A stretch of 64,000 bases of DNA from Planococcus citri (taxonomy: Eukaryota; Arthropoda; Insecta; Hemiptera; Pseudococcidae), in NCBI RefSeq assembly GCF_950023065.1, contig NC_088679.1:63178001-63242000 (forward strand), in the 5' to 3' direction. Below the pieces are notes generated by a model. The model was not told the origin of the DNA. It worked only from the letters and a program-made list of their open reading frames with translations, and searched no databases. Position 1 is the stretch's first letter; every line of letters starts with the position of its first letter. The position numbers were made by a program, and so were the translations under genes. Below, in pieces: positions 24,501-31,715 of the stretch.

Positions 24501-26658
24501 GAAAGTTGTCCAGAAGCAGCAAGTTGTTCAGCAACAGCAAGTTGTTCAGCAACAGAAAGTTGAAAGACGTACTGCAATTAGACAAACTGATAACTTGAGA
24601 ATGGAAGGCACATTTGAGAGTAGGGTTAGACATGTTGACCAAAGTCATGTAGCAGAACGTGTCACGGCAGTTAAACCAAAAGATAATCTGAGACCAGAAG
24701 GTGATTTTGTAAGGCGCCCTGTCCAAAATGTACAAGTTCAAACTGAAAGGGTGCAAGTTGTTAAGCATCAAGATAATTTGAAAATGGAAGGTCACTTTGA
24801 GACTAGGAAGAAAAGTGAAGCCTTCTTCATTGCTGCAGAAAGAGTAGTACCCAAAAAACCACAGAGTACATTGAAACCTGAGGGTCCAATGATGATAGAA
24901 CCTAAGAAAGATTTTACATCAATTCAATCTAACAGAGTTACTGCTATTAGACCCAGAGACAATCTAAGAGTAGAAGGAGAATTTGTAAAACGTGTTGTTG
25001 GTGTTAGTGAACAACACACCACTCAACAAACAGTCAATACTTCTGAACGCATTACTCAACAAACTGTAGGTGCCATTGAACGTACCAGAGTAATAAAGCA
25101 AGAAGATAACCTGAGAATTGGCAAAACAGAATCCAACAAAGTTGACCTTTCTAAATTAAAGCTCACTGATGAAAATAAATTCAATACAATCACCTTGAGA
25201 GATAACCGCAGTCAAGTGAGACAAAATCTACAAATGACACATCATCAAAATGAACTCCAACGTAATGAAATTATTCGCCAAGAACAAATTAGAAGGCAAA
25301 CAGAAGGTTATACAAGAATTGAGAAGAGTCATGCTGAATCTAAACATACTGAAATGTCATCCTTAGACAGAAGAATTCTTGACAACAGCACAAGGAATGA
25401 AACATTACAAAGCAGAAGGGTGCTGACTGAATCTCAACAAACTGCTGGTCCTACAACTCCACAACTAAATGGTCATCACTCAGAGCACACTAGTGTTAGA
25501 AAAGAAATTCGAAGCACAGGTTCTGAGCAAACCAAACTAAATCTTGATCAAATCACACAAAGACTGCAGGATGTAAATCGTTATATAGAAAAAGGCAACA
25601 TACAGGACACATCCAGTAGAATAATTTCAAACAGTTCTACTAGTCAAAACCTTGGCAAAAGCTCAATTATTGGAGAAACATCTCGTACCTCTTCTGAAAC
25701 AAAATCTTCAAGTAGCAGTCGCATTATGAGTGGCCAAACTACACAAAACATTTTAAATATTGGAAGCACATCCTCTACTAGTCGAACAATAACAGATGAA
25801 AAAACCACCCAAGGAGAAGTTGGTGCTAAAATCAATATAGCTCCAACCTACAGACCCACAAGTCAAGTAGATGGCCAATGTTTAAGTCGTTCCAATAATT
25901 TAGGTTCTCAAAGTGCTACCCATGAATTCATTTCAAAAACTTACCTTTCTGATCAACATGCGCCAACTACCAGTCAAGTTATTCGTACAACAGTCCAAGA
26001 TACAAAAAATCTACAATCTGGATCTCAGTCATCAGTCACAGAGAGATTATCAAAAGAAAGCTCATCCAGTACTCACCACCGAAAAAATCTTATCAGTTCA
26101 ACATCTGAAGATGTTAGTAATTCAGTACTACATAGAAAAGGGATGGTTGTAAATGTCCCTGAGCCTGGTATCCATGCTATTTCCACTACAGCCGCTGTTC
26201 AACGTAAAAGTATTCAAAATATCGATGGTCAGTTCTGCTCACAACAACAATCTGATCGTAAAAGTCTGAGTTCCCTTCACAGGCAAGGTGTCTCTGATAG
26301 TCATGCTCATAATACACACACCTATACTAGAAGGCAAAATGATAATTTGGCTGTTGGTACCTCTGGTCAATTTTCCAATGAATCTGAATCCCGCAGTTAT
26401 GGTAGTTTTACTGAATCTCAAAGAGTTAAAACAACAAAAAGCTACAACACCTCGCAAATTAGTTTTGGAGCTGATTATTCCAAACAAAATGTGCATTCAT
26501 CTTATCGCAAAGAATTCACACCTCGTGTGACAGGACCCTGTCCTGCAGCATCAATAGTTACCAATCAAGCACCAACTAGTTTCCAACATACCAGAGATAC
26601 TAAATCACACAAATTCTATAAGTCGAGTGAGAGTAATTCACAAAGTACATCAAAGTAA
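542..26658 (+). CDS. Giant SAXO/STOP-family microtubule-binding repeat protein (gene-level span)
   Basis: Spliced gene with secure coding exons 1460-3740, 16708-16830, 17452-18644, 18746-18951 and 19042-26658, plus a candidate start exon at 542-563. The secure exons sum to 11,420 nt; with one base carried over from upstream they make 3,807 codons including the stop, so phases close exactly. Counting residues from 1460, a Ser/Thr/Asn-rich extension (1-750) precedes the Cys signature CICEICTCGRHRCPH (753-767). Next come TTxxxDF/Y modules, then about 70 DNLxPEG units, a VVQQQ tract, and a Ser/Thr-rich tail ending near VTGPCPA. In the SAXO family this Cys motif plus Mn-type modules binds and stabilises microtubules of centrioles, basal bodies and axonemes. 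Known vertebrate members are about 400-500 residues with the Cys motif at the extreme N terminus, so this protein is many times larger and carries the motif internally. Family membership is well supported; orthology and cellular role are inferred. Confidence 0.85.
564..1459 (+). other. Putative first intron with a partial copy of a dispersed repeat
   Basis: This is non-coding sequence between the candidate start exon and the first secure acceptor. About 800-1080 is a diverged copy of one arm of the foldback family seen complete at 31716-33135 and 40141-42178. Shared landmarks are TTTTTCAACGGATACGTAAA, a stretch reading AATCGACTTTACGA, and CAGAATTTTTGAGAG. Short open frames here have no coding character. 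Confidence 0.6.
1460..3740 (+). CDS. Exon: Ser/Thr/Asn-rich N-terminal extension plus first half of the Cys signature
   Basis: The exon begins after a clear acceptor (tttttttcatttccAG, AG at 1458-1459) and ends at a consensus donor, GCGG|GTGAGT (3741-3746). It enters in phase 1 and leaves in phase 2. The frame stays open backwards to 1435 only through the polypyrimidine tract, without an ATG, so this is an internal exon. It encodes 761 residues, basic at the start (KSKFSPKEKVKLVGSKIIKSSSKKK), then Ser/Thr/Asn/Gln-rich and apparently disordered. A lysine-rich KLVGxKI motif occurs twice (1507-1554 and 2131-2175). A 17-residue repeat, DISRSYIVDNRDTINT, fills 2665-3165, and an FIDERIIQE-type repeat fills 3286-3627. 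The last residues are CICEICTCG, the first half of the SAXO Cys motif, completed in the exon at 16708. The extension before the motif is not part of known short SAXO proteins and I do not recognise it. Confidence 0.88.
2665..3165 (+). repeat. In-frame 17-residue (51-nt) coding repeat, about 9 units
   Basis: The protein reads DISRSYIVDNRDTINTA and close variants nine times. Six units keep 17 residues, while the first and last units are longer or diverge (SYIIDDS..NRNTFDxx). The pattern S-Y-I-hydrophobic-D-(N/D) is kept in all. The DNA units at 2731-2990 are nearly identical, which points to recent duplication. The long open frame on the minus strand over this segment is a by-product of the repeat. 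Confidence 0.9.
3286..3627 (+). repeat. In-frame F-(I/V)-D-E-R-x-I-Q repeat, about 5 degenerate units
   Basis: Units TFIDERLIQD, SFIDERIVQE, TFVNEKIIQE, AFVDERIITN and VFVDERVIQE are spaced irregularly at the end of the N-terminal extension. A weaker relative, VDQRVVQE, lies just upstream. The alternation of hydrophobic and charged residues could form short helices or strands. No known domain was recognised. Confidence 0.75.
6264..6925. repeat. Tandem array of nine 70-86 bp units
   Basis: The phrase GGAATTTCATGATTTTGGG starts units at about 6264 (as GTAATTT), 6346, 6432, 6507, 6583, 6669, 6744, 6829 and 6899. Spacings are 82, 86, 75, 76, 86, 75, 85 and 70. Each unit continues with CCCCTTGAATTTGTCAATC, TTTCTATGTTTGATAATTTT and an A-run. 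Longer units differ by an extra GGTAAAACAAA stretch. The array lies inside the large intron. Confidence 0.9.
12854..13435 (+). repeat. Left 582-bp terminal inverted repeat
   Basis: Matches the reverse complement of 15165-15746 almost base for base, from AAAGGGTATTCC at the outside to ACGCTCATCTACTGA at the inner edge. Identity is lost immediately after 13435. Confidence 0.9.
13990..15012. repeat. Degenerate (TTTTTGACAATTTTGGCAAAA)-type repeats in the element's core
   Basis: About thirty imperfect units, each holding ACAATTTT or GCAAAAA followed by a variable A/G-rich piece and a T-run. The frames in both directions are low complexity (for example FCQNYKK on the minus strand) and are not coding. 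The same kind of word forms the clean 9-mer array at 49887. Confidence 0.7.
15165..15746 (-). repeat. Right 582-bp terminal inverted repeat
   Basis: Inverted partner of 12854-13435. The inner edge, TCAGTAGATGAGCG, sits next to a tRNA-like string (15155-15178) that the left arm only partly shares. Confidence 0.9.
16708..16830 (+). CDS. Exon: second half of the Cys signature and first Mn-like module
   Basis: Flanked by the acceptor ttttcAG (16706-16707) and a perfect donor, GTAAGT (16831-16836). It enters in phase 2 and leaves in phase 2. Translation after completing the split Gly is RHRCPHTPVNDGP followed by IITYADETTTKTDYEVQFQ and HKYAERQEA. RHRCPH completes the SAXO signature begun at 3740. 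ETTTKTDY is the TTxxxDY core of an Mn-type module. At 123 nt this exon is too short for open-frame searches and was found from the splice sites and the motif. The phase-2 join to 17452 gives an alanine codon and the sequence AERQEA|IHMEDNLHLEG. Confidence 0.9.
16831..17451 (+). other. Intron, 621 bp
   Basis: Donor GTAAGT at 16831 and acceptor tcaattttcAG at 17450-17451. AT-rich; a short open frame at 16873-17130 shows no coding features. Confidence 0.9.
17452..18644 (+). CDS. Exon: first block of 29-residue DNLxPEG repeats (14 units)
   Basis: Acceptor at 17450-17451 and donor ATTG|GTAAGA at 18645. Enters phase 2, leaves phase 1. It encodes about 398 residues: DNLHLEGEYHLERRDDFTALYGERE, then a regular run of 29-residue units of the form DNLKPEG-(E/D)FERP-xxxxF-(V/I)PAERPKP-(V/I)KPx. 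There are 14 DNL starts; the first two and the last (DNLVTGGTF) are divergent. ERRDDFTA and EEFRHT keep the DF/EF of the Mn core, but the central units have lost the TTxxxDF signature and keep only the linker. The protein is strongly charged (Lys, Arg, Glu) and proline-rich, and so likely extended. The basic KPxKP stretches are the likely microtubule-contacting parts by analogy with the family. The long minus-strand frame over this exon is a shadow. Confidence 0.92.
18645..18745 (+). other. Intron, 101 bp
   Basis: Donor GTAAGA at 18645 and acceptor gcccatttttAG at 18744-18745. An in-frame stop at 18692-18694 (TGA) shows it must be removed. The join reads GGTFIAETTQQTEF. Confidence 0.9.
18746..18951 (+). 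CDS. Exon: classical TTxxxF Mn-like modules
   Basis: Enters in phase 1 after the acceptor at 18745 and leaves in phase 0 at CAG|GTACCA. It encodes AETTQQTEFTGMQVERPKL, then IRRNTFTKLEGDITTETTSS, LHFRQHQNVERTTKVTRKED and NIVLGDETFQ. ETTQQTEF and ETTSSLHF fit the TTxxxF core followed by an ER-x-basic linker, so this short exon keeps the ancestral SAXO-like module better than the expanded array. The following 90-bp intron has no stop in frame, so unspliced transcripts would insert 30 hydrophobic residues without a frameshift. Confidence 0.88.
18952..19041 (+). other. Intron, 90 bp, frame-preserving
   Basis: Donor CAG|GTACCA and acceptor tttttttttttcaattttgcAG. Length is a multiple of three with no in-frame stop. 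Splicing makes GDETFQVTTQNRDDYPERW, which restores the TTxxxDDY module; read-through would put a hydrophobic insert (VPIFSICNVDSFG...) in the middle of it. Splicing is therefore the natural reading. Confidence 0.85.
19042..26658 (+). CDS. Terminal exon: main DNLKPEG repeat array and Ser/Thr-rich tail
   Basis: A single 7.6-kb exon encoding 2,538 residues and ending TAA at 26656-26658. Order: four divergent TTxxxDF/EF modules (VTTQNRDDYP, STSTKEDFQA, ETSAMTDFTE, ETTTSEEFKA, then TTTAQEFYQ) to about 19500; then about 53 near-regular 29-residue units (DNLKPEGEFERP...PAERPKPVKP) from 19508 to 24130; then about eight longer units with DNLRMEGEF. A VVQQQ tract lies at 24457-24561. From 25130 a Ser/Thr/Gln/Asn-rich tail carries only one late DNL (RRQNDNLAVG, near 26337). 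Near the C terminus, KEFTPRVTGPCPA and HTRDTKSHKFY may be conserved. No membrane segment or catalytic domain is seen. The role inferred is a very long microtubule-binding scaffold; the exact number of functional binding modules cannot be judged from sequence. Confidence 0.93.
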   Translation, partial: VTTQNRDDYPERWIVKPEKPRKHVDNLQVTGEFYSSTSTKEDFQAYQDVTTRETIRRRQDNLITEGTMILETSAMTDFTEKIPERVKPQRRRTWTKQDGEQYFETTTSEEFKAQVTERVSKVVRQDNLRIDTSKFDSTTTAQEFYQVHEAEERVRPKKPKDNLKPEGEFERPIIEEIEMVKRPEPIKPKDNLKPEGEFERPKPKKVLKAERPKPVKPEDNLKPEGDFVKPRKEKFVPAERVKPVKPDDNLKPEGEFERPTATEFVPVERPKPVKPCDNLKPEGEFEKPERSQFIPAERQKPIKPDDNLKPEGDFERPKQTEFKPAERPKPVRPCDNLKPEGEFEKPHKSEFVPGERPKPVKPGDNLRPEGDFDRPKPAEFVPAERPKPVKPGDNLKPEGDFERPKPAKFVPAERPKPVKPDDNLKPEGDFERPKQSEFVPAERPKPIKPGDNLKPEGDFERPKQAEFKPAERLKPVKPEDNLRPEGDFERRKPAEFVPAERPKPVKPGDNLKPEGDFERPKPKEFVPVERPKPVKPDDNLRPEGDFETRKVSEFIPAERPKPVKPKDNLKPEGDFEKPEEKPFKPAERPTPVKPVDNLRTEGEFVQREVTEFISTERPLPVKPTDNLYVEGEFTRRVEQCYVSVERPKPIKPSDNLKPEGEFQQPEEIEFIPAERPKPIKPTDNLRPEGDFVRREDVEFISVERPKPIKPTDNLKPEGEFQMPEEVEFIPVQRPKPIKPTDNLKPEGEFERPKDVEFIPAERPKPVKPTDNLKPEGEFHKPEVCEFIPAERPKQVKPGDNLKPEGEFERPKPKEFVPAERPKPVKPCDNLKPEGKFHKPEVCEFVPAERPKQVKPDDNLKPEGEFERPKPKEFVPAERPKPVRPSDNLKPEGEFHKPEVCEFIPAERPKQVKPGDNLKPEGEFERPKPKEFVPAERPKPVKPSDNLRPEGEFHKPEVCEFIPAERPKQVKPGDNLKPEGEFERPKPKEFVAAERPKPMKPSDNLKPEGEFHKPEVCEFVPVERPKAVKPSDNLKPEGKFERPKQTEFKPAEKVTIVKHEDNLKTEGVFESRVVNEFVPAERPKPIKPCDNLKPEGEFERPVETEFVPAERTTIIRHTDNLRTEGVFEGKRIVNKYVRAEVPSPIKPTDNLKPEGRIEVPEKPKFIPAEKTTIIRHEDNLRTEEAIFESRVVKEFIQAEKRQLVKPVDNLKPEGEFEKPKEVKYVPAERPKPIKPSDNLKPEGEFEKPREVEFIPSERPKPIKPTDNLKPEGEFEKPKEVEFVPAERPKPIKPVDNLKPEGEFEKPKQSRFVPAERPKQIKPGDNLRPEGDFERPKTKEFVPAERPKPVKPCDNLKPEGEFEKPHPTRFVPAEKSKPIKPCDNLKPEGEFERPKPAQFVPAERPKQKRPDDNLHPEGEFDRPKPGQFVPAERPKQKKPDDNLRPEGEFDRPKPAQFVPAERPKQKKPCDNLKPEGEFERPKPSQFKPAERPKQKKPCDNLHPEGEFERPKPKDFIPAEKPKQIRPGDNLRPEGDFERPKKPQFVSTERPKPVKHQDNLKPEGDFERRKPAGYTPAERPKPIKPEDNLHPEGEFEKPKAPKFIPAERPKQVKPSDNLKPEGDFERPKSTKFVPSERPKPVKPSDNLKPEGEFEHPKSPKFVPSERPKPIKPTDNLKPEGVFHKPQETSFVPAERPKPIKHTDNLRMEGEFTKRERTDTFTAVVEAERPKPIKHTDNLRMEGEFTKRVRTETVKAVVEERPKLIKHVDNLKMEGEFTKRVKSETVSHQVVEKSKPIRPVDNLHIEREQVTQQVVQQQQVVQQQKVVQKQQVVQQQQVVQQQKVERRTAIRQTDNLRMEGTFESRVRHVDQSHVAERVTAVKPKDNLRPEGDFVRRPVQNVQVQTERVQVVKHQDNLKMEGHFETRKKSEAFFIAAERVVPKKPQSTLKPEGPMMIEPKKDFTSIQSNRVTAIRPRDNLRVEGEFVKRVVGVSEQHTTQQTVNTSERITQQTVGAIERTRVIKQEDNLRIGKTESNKVDLSKLKLTDENKFNTITLRDNRSQVRQNLQMTHHQNELQRNEIIRQEQIRRQTEGYTRIEKSHAESKHTEMSSLDRRILDNSTRNETLQSRRVLTESQQTAGPTTPQLNGHHSEHTSVRKEIRSTGSEQTKLNLDQITQRLQDVNRYIEKGNIQDTSSRIISNSSTSQNLGKSSIIGETSRTSSETKSSSSSRIMSGQTTQNILNIGSTSSTSRTITDEKTTQGEVGAKINIAPTYRPTSQVDGQCLSRSNNLGSQSATHEFISKTYLSDQHAPTTSQVIRTTVQDTKNLQSGSQSSVTERLSKESSSSTHHRKNLISSTSEDVSNSVLHRKGMVVNVPEPGIHAISTTAAVQRKSIQNIDGQFCSQQQSDRKSLSSLHRQGVSDSHAHNTHTYTRRQNDNLAVGTSGQFSNESESRSYGSFTESQRVKTTKSYNTSQISFGADYSKQNVHSSYRKEFTPRVTGPCPAASIVTNQAPTSFQHTRDTKSHKFYKSSESNSQSTSK
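19508..24130 (+). repeat. Coding array of ~53 units of 29 residues (87 nt)
   Basis: The invariant core is DNL-(K/R/H)-PEG-(E/D)-F followed about ten residues later by (V/I)PAERPKP-(V/I)KP. Nearly every unit is exactly 29 residues; units near 22400-22600 gain one residue and use TTIIRHxDNLRTEG variants. The final residue before DNL varies among C, G, D, T, S, E and V and groups neighbouring units into local families. Exact spacing despite silent-site divergence argues for selection on length as well as ongoing unequal exchange. Confidence 0.95.
21361..22135 (+). repeat. 174-bp dimeric higher-order repeat inside the coding array
   Basis: Units ending HKPEVCEF and ERPKPKEF alternate. The string GAATTCCATAAGCC (AAATTCC in one) starts at 21370, 21544, 21718, 21892 and 22066, exactly 174 bp apart each time. 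The two copies at 21718-22065 are almost identical in DNA, indicating the youngest expansion in the gene. Confidence 0.92.
24457..24561 (+). repeat. Gln/Val tract, (QVVQQQ)n, 18-nt repeat
   Basis: About five copies of an 18-nt unit (CAAGTTGTTCAGCAACAG and variants) encode QVVQQQ/KVVQKQ. It separates DNLHIEREQ from DNLRMEGTF. The VV at six-residue spacing could support a short coiled coil or simply be slippage of a CAG/CAA tract. Confidence 0.85.
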
Positions 26659-27495
26659 TTCAAAACTTGGCTTTTTAGACTTAATACCCTCAGCTTATGT
26701 ATCATGTTCACCTTTTCCTCCCTTTGAGAAATATCAAAAATTTTAATTATTAGCTATGAAATTTGAAAAATTTGAATGTGATAATTTTTTTCAATACCAC
26801 CTTTGAATTTATTATTATAGGGAAATCCCATTTTGAATGTGATAATTTTTTTAATACCGCCATTGAATTTTTCATTATATTATTTGTAGTCATTTACTTT
26901 CACTAACAAAACTTTTACATAATATTGCAACCTACGAGAGTTGTTTTTCTTTTAATATAAAATGTGTGTATTATCCTATAGTATTTATTTTTTTATTTAT
27001 AATGTTGATCATTTTTTTCTGTTATTAACAGTATGTTTTAAATTGCTTTTTCTAATATAAATGTTAATCATTGATTTTTTTTTTGGTTTCATTTTCTTTC
27101 TTTGGTACCTATCTACTCGTATTTGAATGAAAGTACAACTTTGGCTGAGAAATAGGCAAGAGAAAATTTGGCGTATGGTTGCAATTGATAGTTATTGAAG
27201 CAAAGAAAACAAAAAATAAAAATTGAGTGATTCATTTTCAAAACAAAAACAAAATCAAAATAAATAAATAAATAGGTACTTATGTACCTACATACATACA
27301 AGAAGTTACCTACCTGATTCGAGAAAAACATTTCTCAAATATGAATATTCGTGGAGCCAGGATTACTCCGTATTGTACCCGAATAGGTACATATCTTCGT
27401 CGCTTCATTTTTCTGTTCTGAGAGGAAAAAGCAAATGAAAACAAGATTCGTTGAAGTACACAAAAGTAAGTAGGTAGGTATGAATAATTAGAATA
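26659..27495 (+). other. 3'UTR and downstream flank
   Basis: Non-coding and very AT-rich. A ~62-bp tandem duplication, TTTGAATGTGATAATTTTTT then AATACC(A/G)CC, lies at about 26770-26831 and 26832-26880. Poly(A)-signal-like hexamers occur: AATATA near 26954 and 27054, and AATAAA at 27215-27220 and 27259-27264. Which one is used cannot be decided by eye. Confidence 0.5.
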
Positions 27496-28026
27496 ATATG
27501 TGACGCGGTGAGCGATACCATACCATATGTCGGAAAGCTTTTTTTTGAGATAATCGCGTTTTCATGGAAAAAGTCAGAAAATATCAAAAAAAATTTTTTG
27601 TCGATTCATATACTATGAAGCCTATACTTTGGAATGGATGTACCCACCGATCTCAAACACGTCGTTTTAGTGGTGAAAAACCGGTTTTACAAAAGTGCTT
27701 TTCATAAAAAAATGTCAAAAAAAAAAAAAAAAATATTATGATGTAAAACCATTGAAAGATGAAGAAAATCAAAAAAAAAAAAAAAAAAAAAATTTAAAAA
27801 TGTTACAAAAATAACCCAAACTTTCAAACACGTTTTTCTCAGAATTTTGGTTTTTGAATTTCAAAAAATACGCAACTTTGAAGTTTTGAAAATTTGTCAG
27901 ATTTTAATATTTTGAAAATCTGTTTGCACCATTGAAAAGAGGAAGAAAAACACTACCAGAAACCACAATAAAACGAAAAAAATTTTTGCCGACATATGGT
28001 ATGGTATCGCTCACCGCGTCACATAT
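27496..28026. mobile_element. MITE with perfect 38-bp terminal inverted repeats and TA target duplication
   Basis: The ends begin ATATGTGACGCGGTGAGCGA and finish with its reverse complement. 38 bases match perfectly (27496-27533 against 27989-28026). TA flanks both ends (27494-27495 and 28027-28028), the target duplication of Tc1/mariner-like insertion. The 531-bp element has only A-rich, T-rich filler and no open frame, so it must be mobilised in trans. Confidence 0.88.
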
Positions 28027-28028
28027 TA

Positions 28029-31000
28029 TGGAGTAGGTCAGGTTCATATAGATACTCGTGTGTAGGTACCTATATTGCTATTGTTTAGCAAATACAAATA
28101 TAAGCATGTTGTACACATACAAACTTGCAATTTAATTATTTATTAGCAGCTATAGCTTCACATAAATATACGTAAACTGATTTCGACATGATACAGAAAC
28201 AACCCTTTGAATATACTATTTAATATTAATTCTCATTCCTCAATACATTTATTTATTCTTCGACTCTTGATTGATGTACTACGTATTTCGAAGCTTATTA
28301 GGTAACAAGGCCTAAATTCTGAAAATTTGGCGATTTTCTAATTTTTACACTGAAACAAGATGCCTTCATCACAATCATTTTCCCTTTAAAATTCCAAAAT
28401 TAAATTCGAAAAAATTTTCCAACTTTTTGCGGGTTTGAATGGATTTTTTTCTACTCAGAAACAAAAAAGTTCTGTTAAAAATTTCCAAAAACTGCGGTTT
28501 TTACCAGTTTTTTCCTGATCTTGTAAGTCCTAAAAAAATTTAGGCAGAAGAAATTAGAAATATTTGTAGCTGAGAGAGTTCTTGATTTCCAAAATGAGTT
28601 GAGAAGTTGAATTCATTTTTTAGTCAGAAAAATAACGTAATTTTTCAGTCAAACTTTTCGAATTAAAATTTTTGGAATTTATTCGCTGAATGAAATTGGG
28701 GCATTAGGGTGTCGAGCAGGGACGTGTCGAAGTGGTTTTGCTGAGGGGGGGCAAAAACCCTATGATTTCCCAACTAATTTGACTGAAAATTCCAAACTTG
28801 TCGAGTACTTACTTTACTAATGAATAATGATCATAATTATGATATGCAGCGGTTTGAAAAATCGTCATTCTACAAAATGATTTTTTTTACATTTTCTGAA
28901 CGTTGGCTAAATTTTATGAACACTTTACAGCCCCAAAATCAAATTTTCACCATCATTTGATTAGAGTACGTCGTTTAGCCCTCCTGCAATTTAATTTTTT
29001 GACATTCCTCAAGTGCAAAAATGAGCAGTTGAAAGTCCATTTTGTAAGAAAAATAATTTCGAAAATTATCTATTCATGTAAATTATTTACTAATAAATTT
29101 CCTTTCGGGTGAATGTCGATCACAATTTACGAAGTTGAACTACCTAATCAAGATTAGTATTCTTGTAACTTCAATGCTGCTCAAATATTTATTTCAATTA
29201 CAACGAAGAAGGCTCAAAATCATTTTTAGAAATTAGCGTGTTCTCGAAAATGGATGACTACAGCAAATCGATGAGAATTGCCTATACCAGTTTTGTTTAC
29301 AACTACATAGGTACATTTCTTTTCTAGGAAAATACAAGTACATACAAACTATCAACCCGTATAAGTTTTCTCAATAACAAGCAACCTGATGGTAAAGTAT
29401 TCTTCGCCTTCGCGAAAAAAATGAGTTAATAAATTTGCCTATCTCGTACCTTGGAGGCATCTTATTGTTTGCATTCCTATGATGATATCATTTAGTGCAA
29501 CACCTATGTACACGAGCATACTTCAGATTTAAATTATTACTGTACATAATATGAAAACGATTTTTTGTTCTATCGCCTCACGAATGAATTTCCCCTCACC
29601 CTTCTGATCTAATTGGTACCCTTTTCTGAAAAAATCTGGAAAGTGGAAACCCTCGGAAATTCTGTATTACCTTCATTGCCAATTTTGGAAAGGTAGATAT
29701 CGCGCATGTAGGCAGTTATGCTATGAACATACGGTGTGATTATTTTACAATTTATGTATCTAACTCGAGGGTAGATATTTAAAAGTAATATTAAGGTATG
29801 TAGGTATAACCTCATTGCTCCATTAAATAATAAAACAGTCGCAATTACATAATAAAAACAATAAACAATCTAAACTTTTTACTTCCTATCCGAAGAAAAG
29901 TGGTATCAAATTGGTGCTCGAGGTAGTAGATATTCGCACCATACAATGAGATTTTTTTTAAAAATTCTATGTTGAACTTTTCGATACAATTGTGCTATTT
30001 CATGATAGAGGAAACAAATCGAGATAAAAATAATTCATTTTATTTCCTACAAATTGGATTAGGTATTACTTGAAAAAAAAAGAAGTTAATAATTTAGAAG
30101 AGTAGAACATTTGAGTACCTATTCCTAATTTCCCAATTTATTGACCATAAACCTTGACTGGCAAATTTACCTGTTCGTATTTATCTCGAGTTTGTTCTAG
30201 GTAAATTTACTTTTTTAATATTTACTTAAGTATCTTCCATTGGAACAAAATTAGTCAATATATTTACAGTTTGTGATTTGGATTCTATATTATGGACATT
30301 GGACACATAATACAGCCATAAAATTTAAAATAATAAAATCGAGAATTTGCTGCGGTTGCCAGACGCTTGACTTGCTAAATATGGTATGTAGACTGCTTTA
30401 CCCACATATAAAGACAAAAGTTCGTTATAGAAATGAGTGAAAGAGTGTAAATCTAGTTGATGACACACGTTTTATACATCTACAGAAGTAATACAGAAGA
30501 TGACAAAAAAAAAACTTCCGATTTGTAGTAACTTATATCGCGTGACCCTGTGACATTGAGAGGGGATATGTGTATCGGTTAAACGTCGTCGAAGACCACT
30601 TTATAACGATGATCTAATCAAAAAGCACGAGCACGGTTTATGGTCAAGTTGCATGAAAAATGATGAAATGAACGTTTTGGAAAAAAAAACTGGTTTTTCA
30701 TATAAAATATATCTACTAGGTACTTTATCAGTGTAAATATAAATGAAATTATTATAAATCCTTTGGTTAATTACTGGAGTATTGTTGAAGAAACGATGGG
30801 AAGTTGCATGTACCGGAAAGCTATATAGCTCCCTCTTCGCTTACAAGTCCTCATTTACAAAATAGTCTTATCCACTTCCGGTCAAGGGCAATTGTTTCTT
30901 AAGTCTGAAAATGGCTATTCTTCGAGTTTTAAGGTGAAAACGACAAAATTCTCATGACGTTTTTCACTCCGCTGTGTAACTATTGTTCGCGTATAATTAA

Positions 31001-31715
31001 GATCAACGAACTTCGCTTTTAACCATAACGAGCCAAGACTTAATATTTGAATAAAATATTAGTCATCGTTGTACCCATACGCATATGTATAGTTTATGTA
31101 CGAGAAATAGAAGTACGTTTTAATGTAGGCATATGAACTCACTAAATTTTTATAATCGTTTGAAAAATTATTGGAAGGGCAAGAAGAAGAAATTCGAGTT
31201 GGATGTTTTTGCATGGGGGCAATAGTGCACCAAATTATTTTTTTCAGTTCACTACTTTCATCAAAAATGAAGCTGCCTTGATTGCATTATTATTACTCCA
31301 TATAGTATTTAGACCAGAATAGGTATTTGATGTTTTCTTTCTTCTAATATGTACTAGATTGAGAGTCAGCCTTTTTCCTACACAGACCATTATTTTTTTC
31401 CAATTTTATTTTCAAGTAGGTAATATTATTATTTGTTTCTTTTTAATCTTACAAGGGAAAAATTCTACCGGCAGAAAAACTGCAGAACTGACTATTCTAA
31501 ATCGAAAGAGCATGAAAAAATACATCATCATCCAAAATTTCAGGTGCCCAAGGACATTTTTTAGTTTTTACCTAGTAAATTTTTTAAAATCAAGTTTGGG
31601 TCAAAAATATTGAAAAATCAAAATTTTTCCAAATTGATCCTCATTTTTGACCATCCAAATCGTTCACAAACAGTTTCGAACAGTTTTCAATAGTTCTATA
31701 GTTCTAGAGCCTCCA
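28029..31715. other. Non-coding AT-rich stretch, no gene seen
   Basis: Short open frames only, none with splice sites and coding character. Contains scattered GTAGGTACCTA words and homopolymer runs. Confidence 0.5.
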
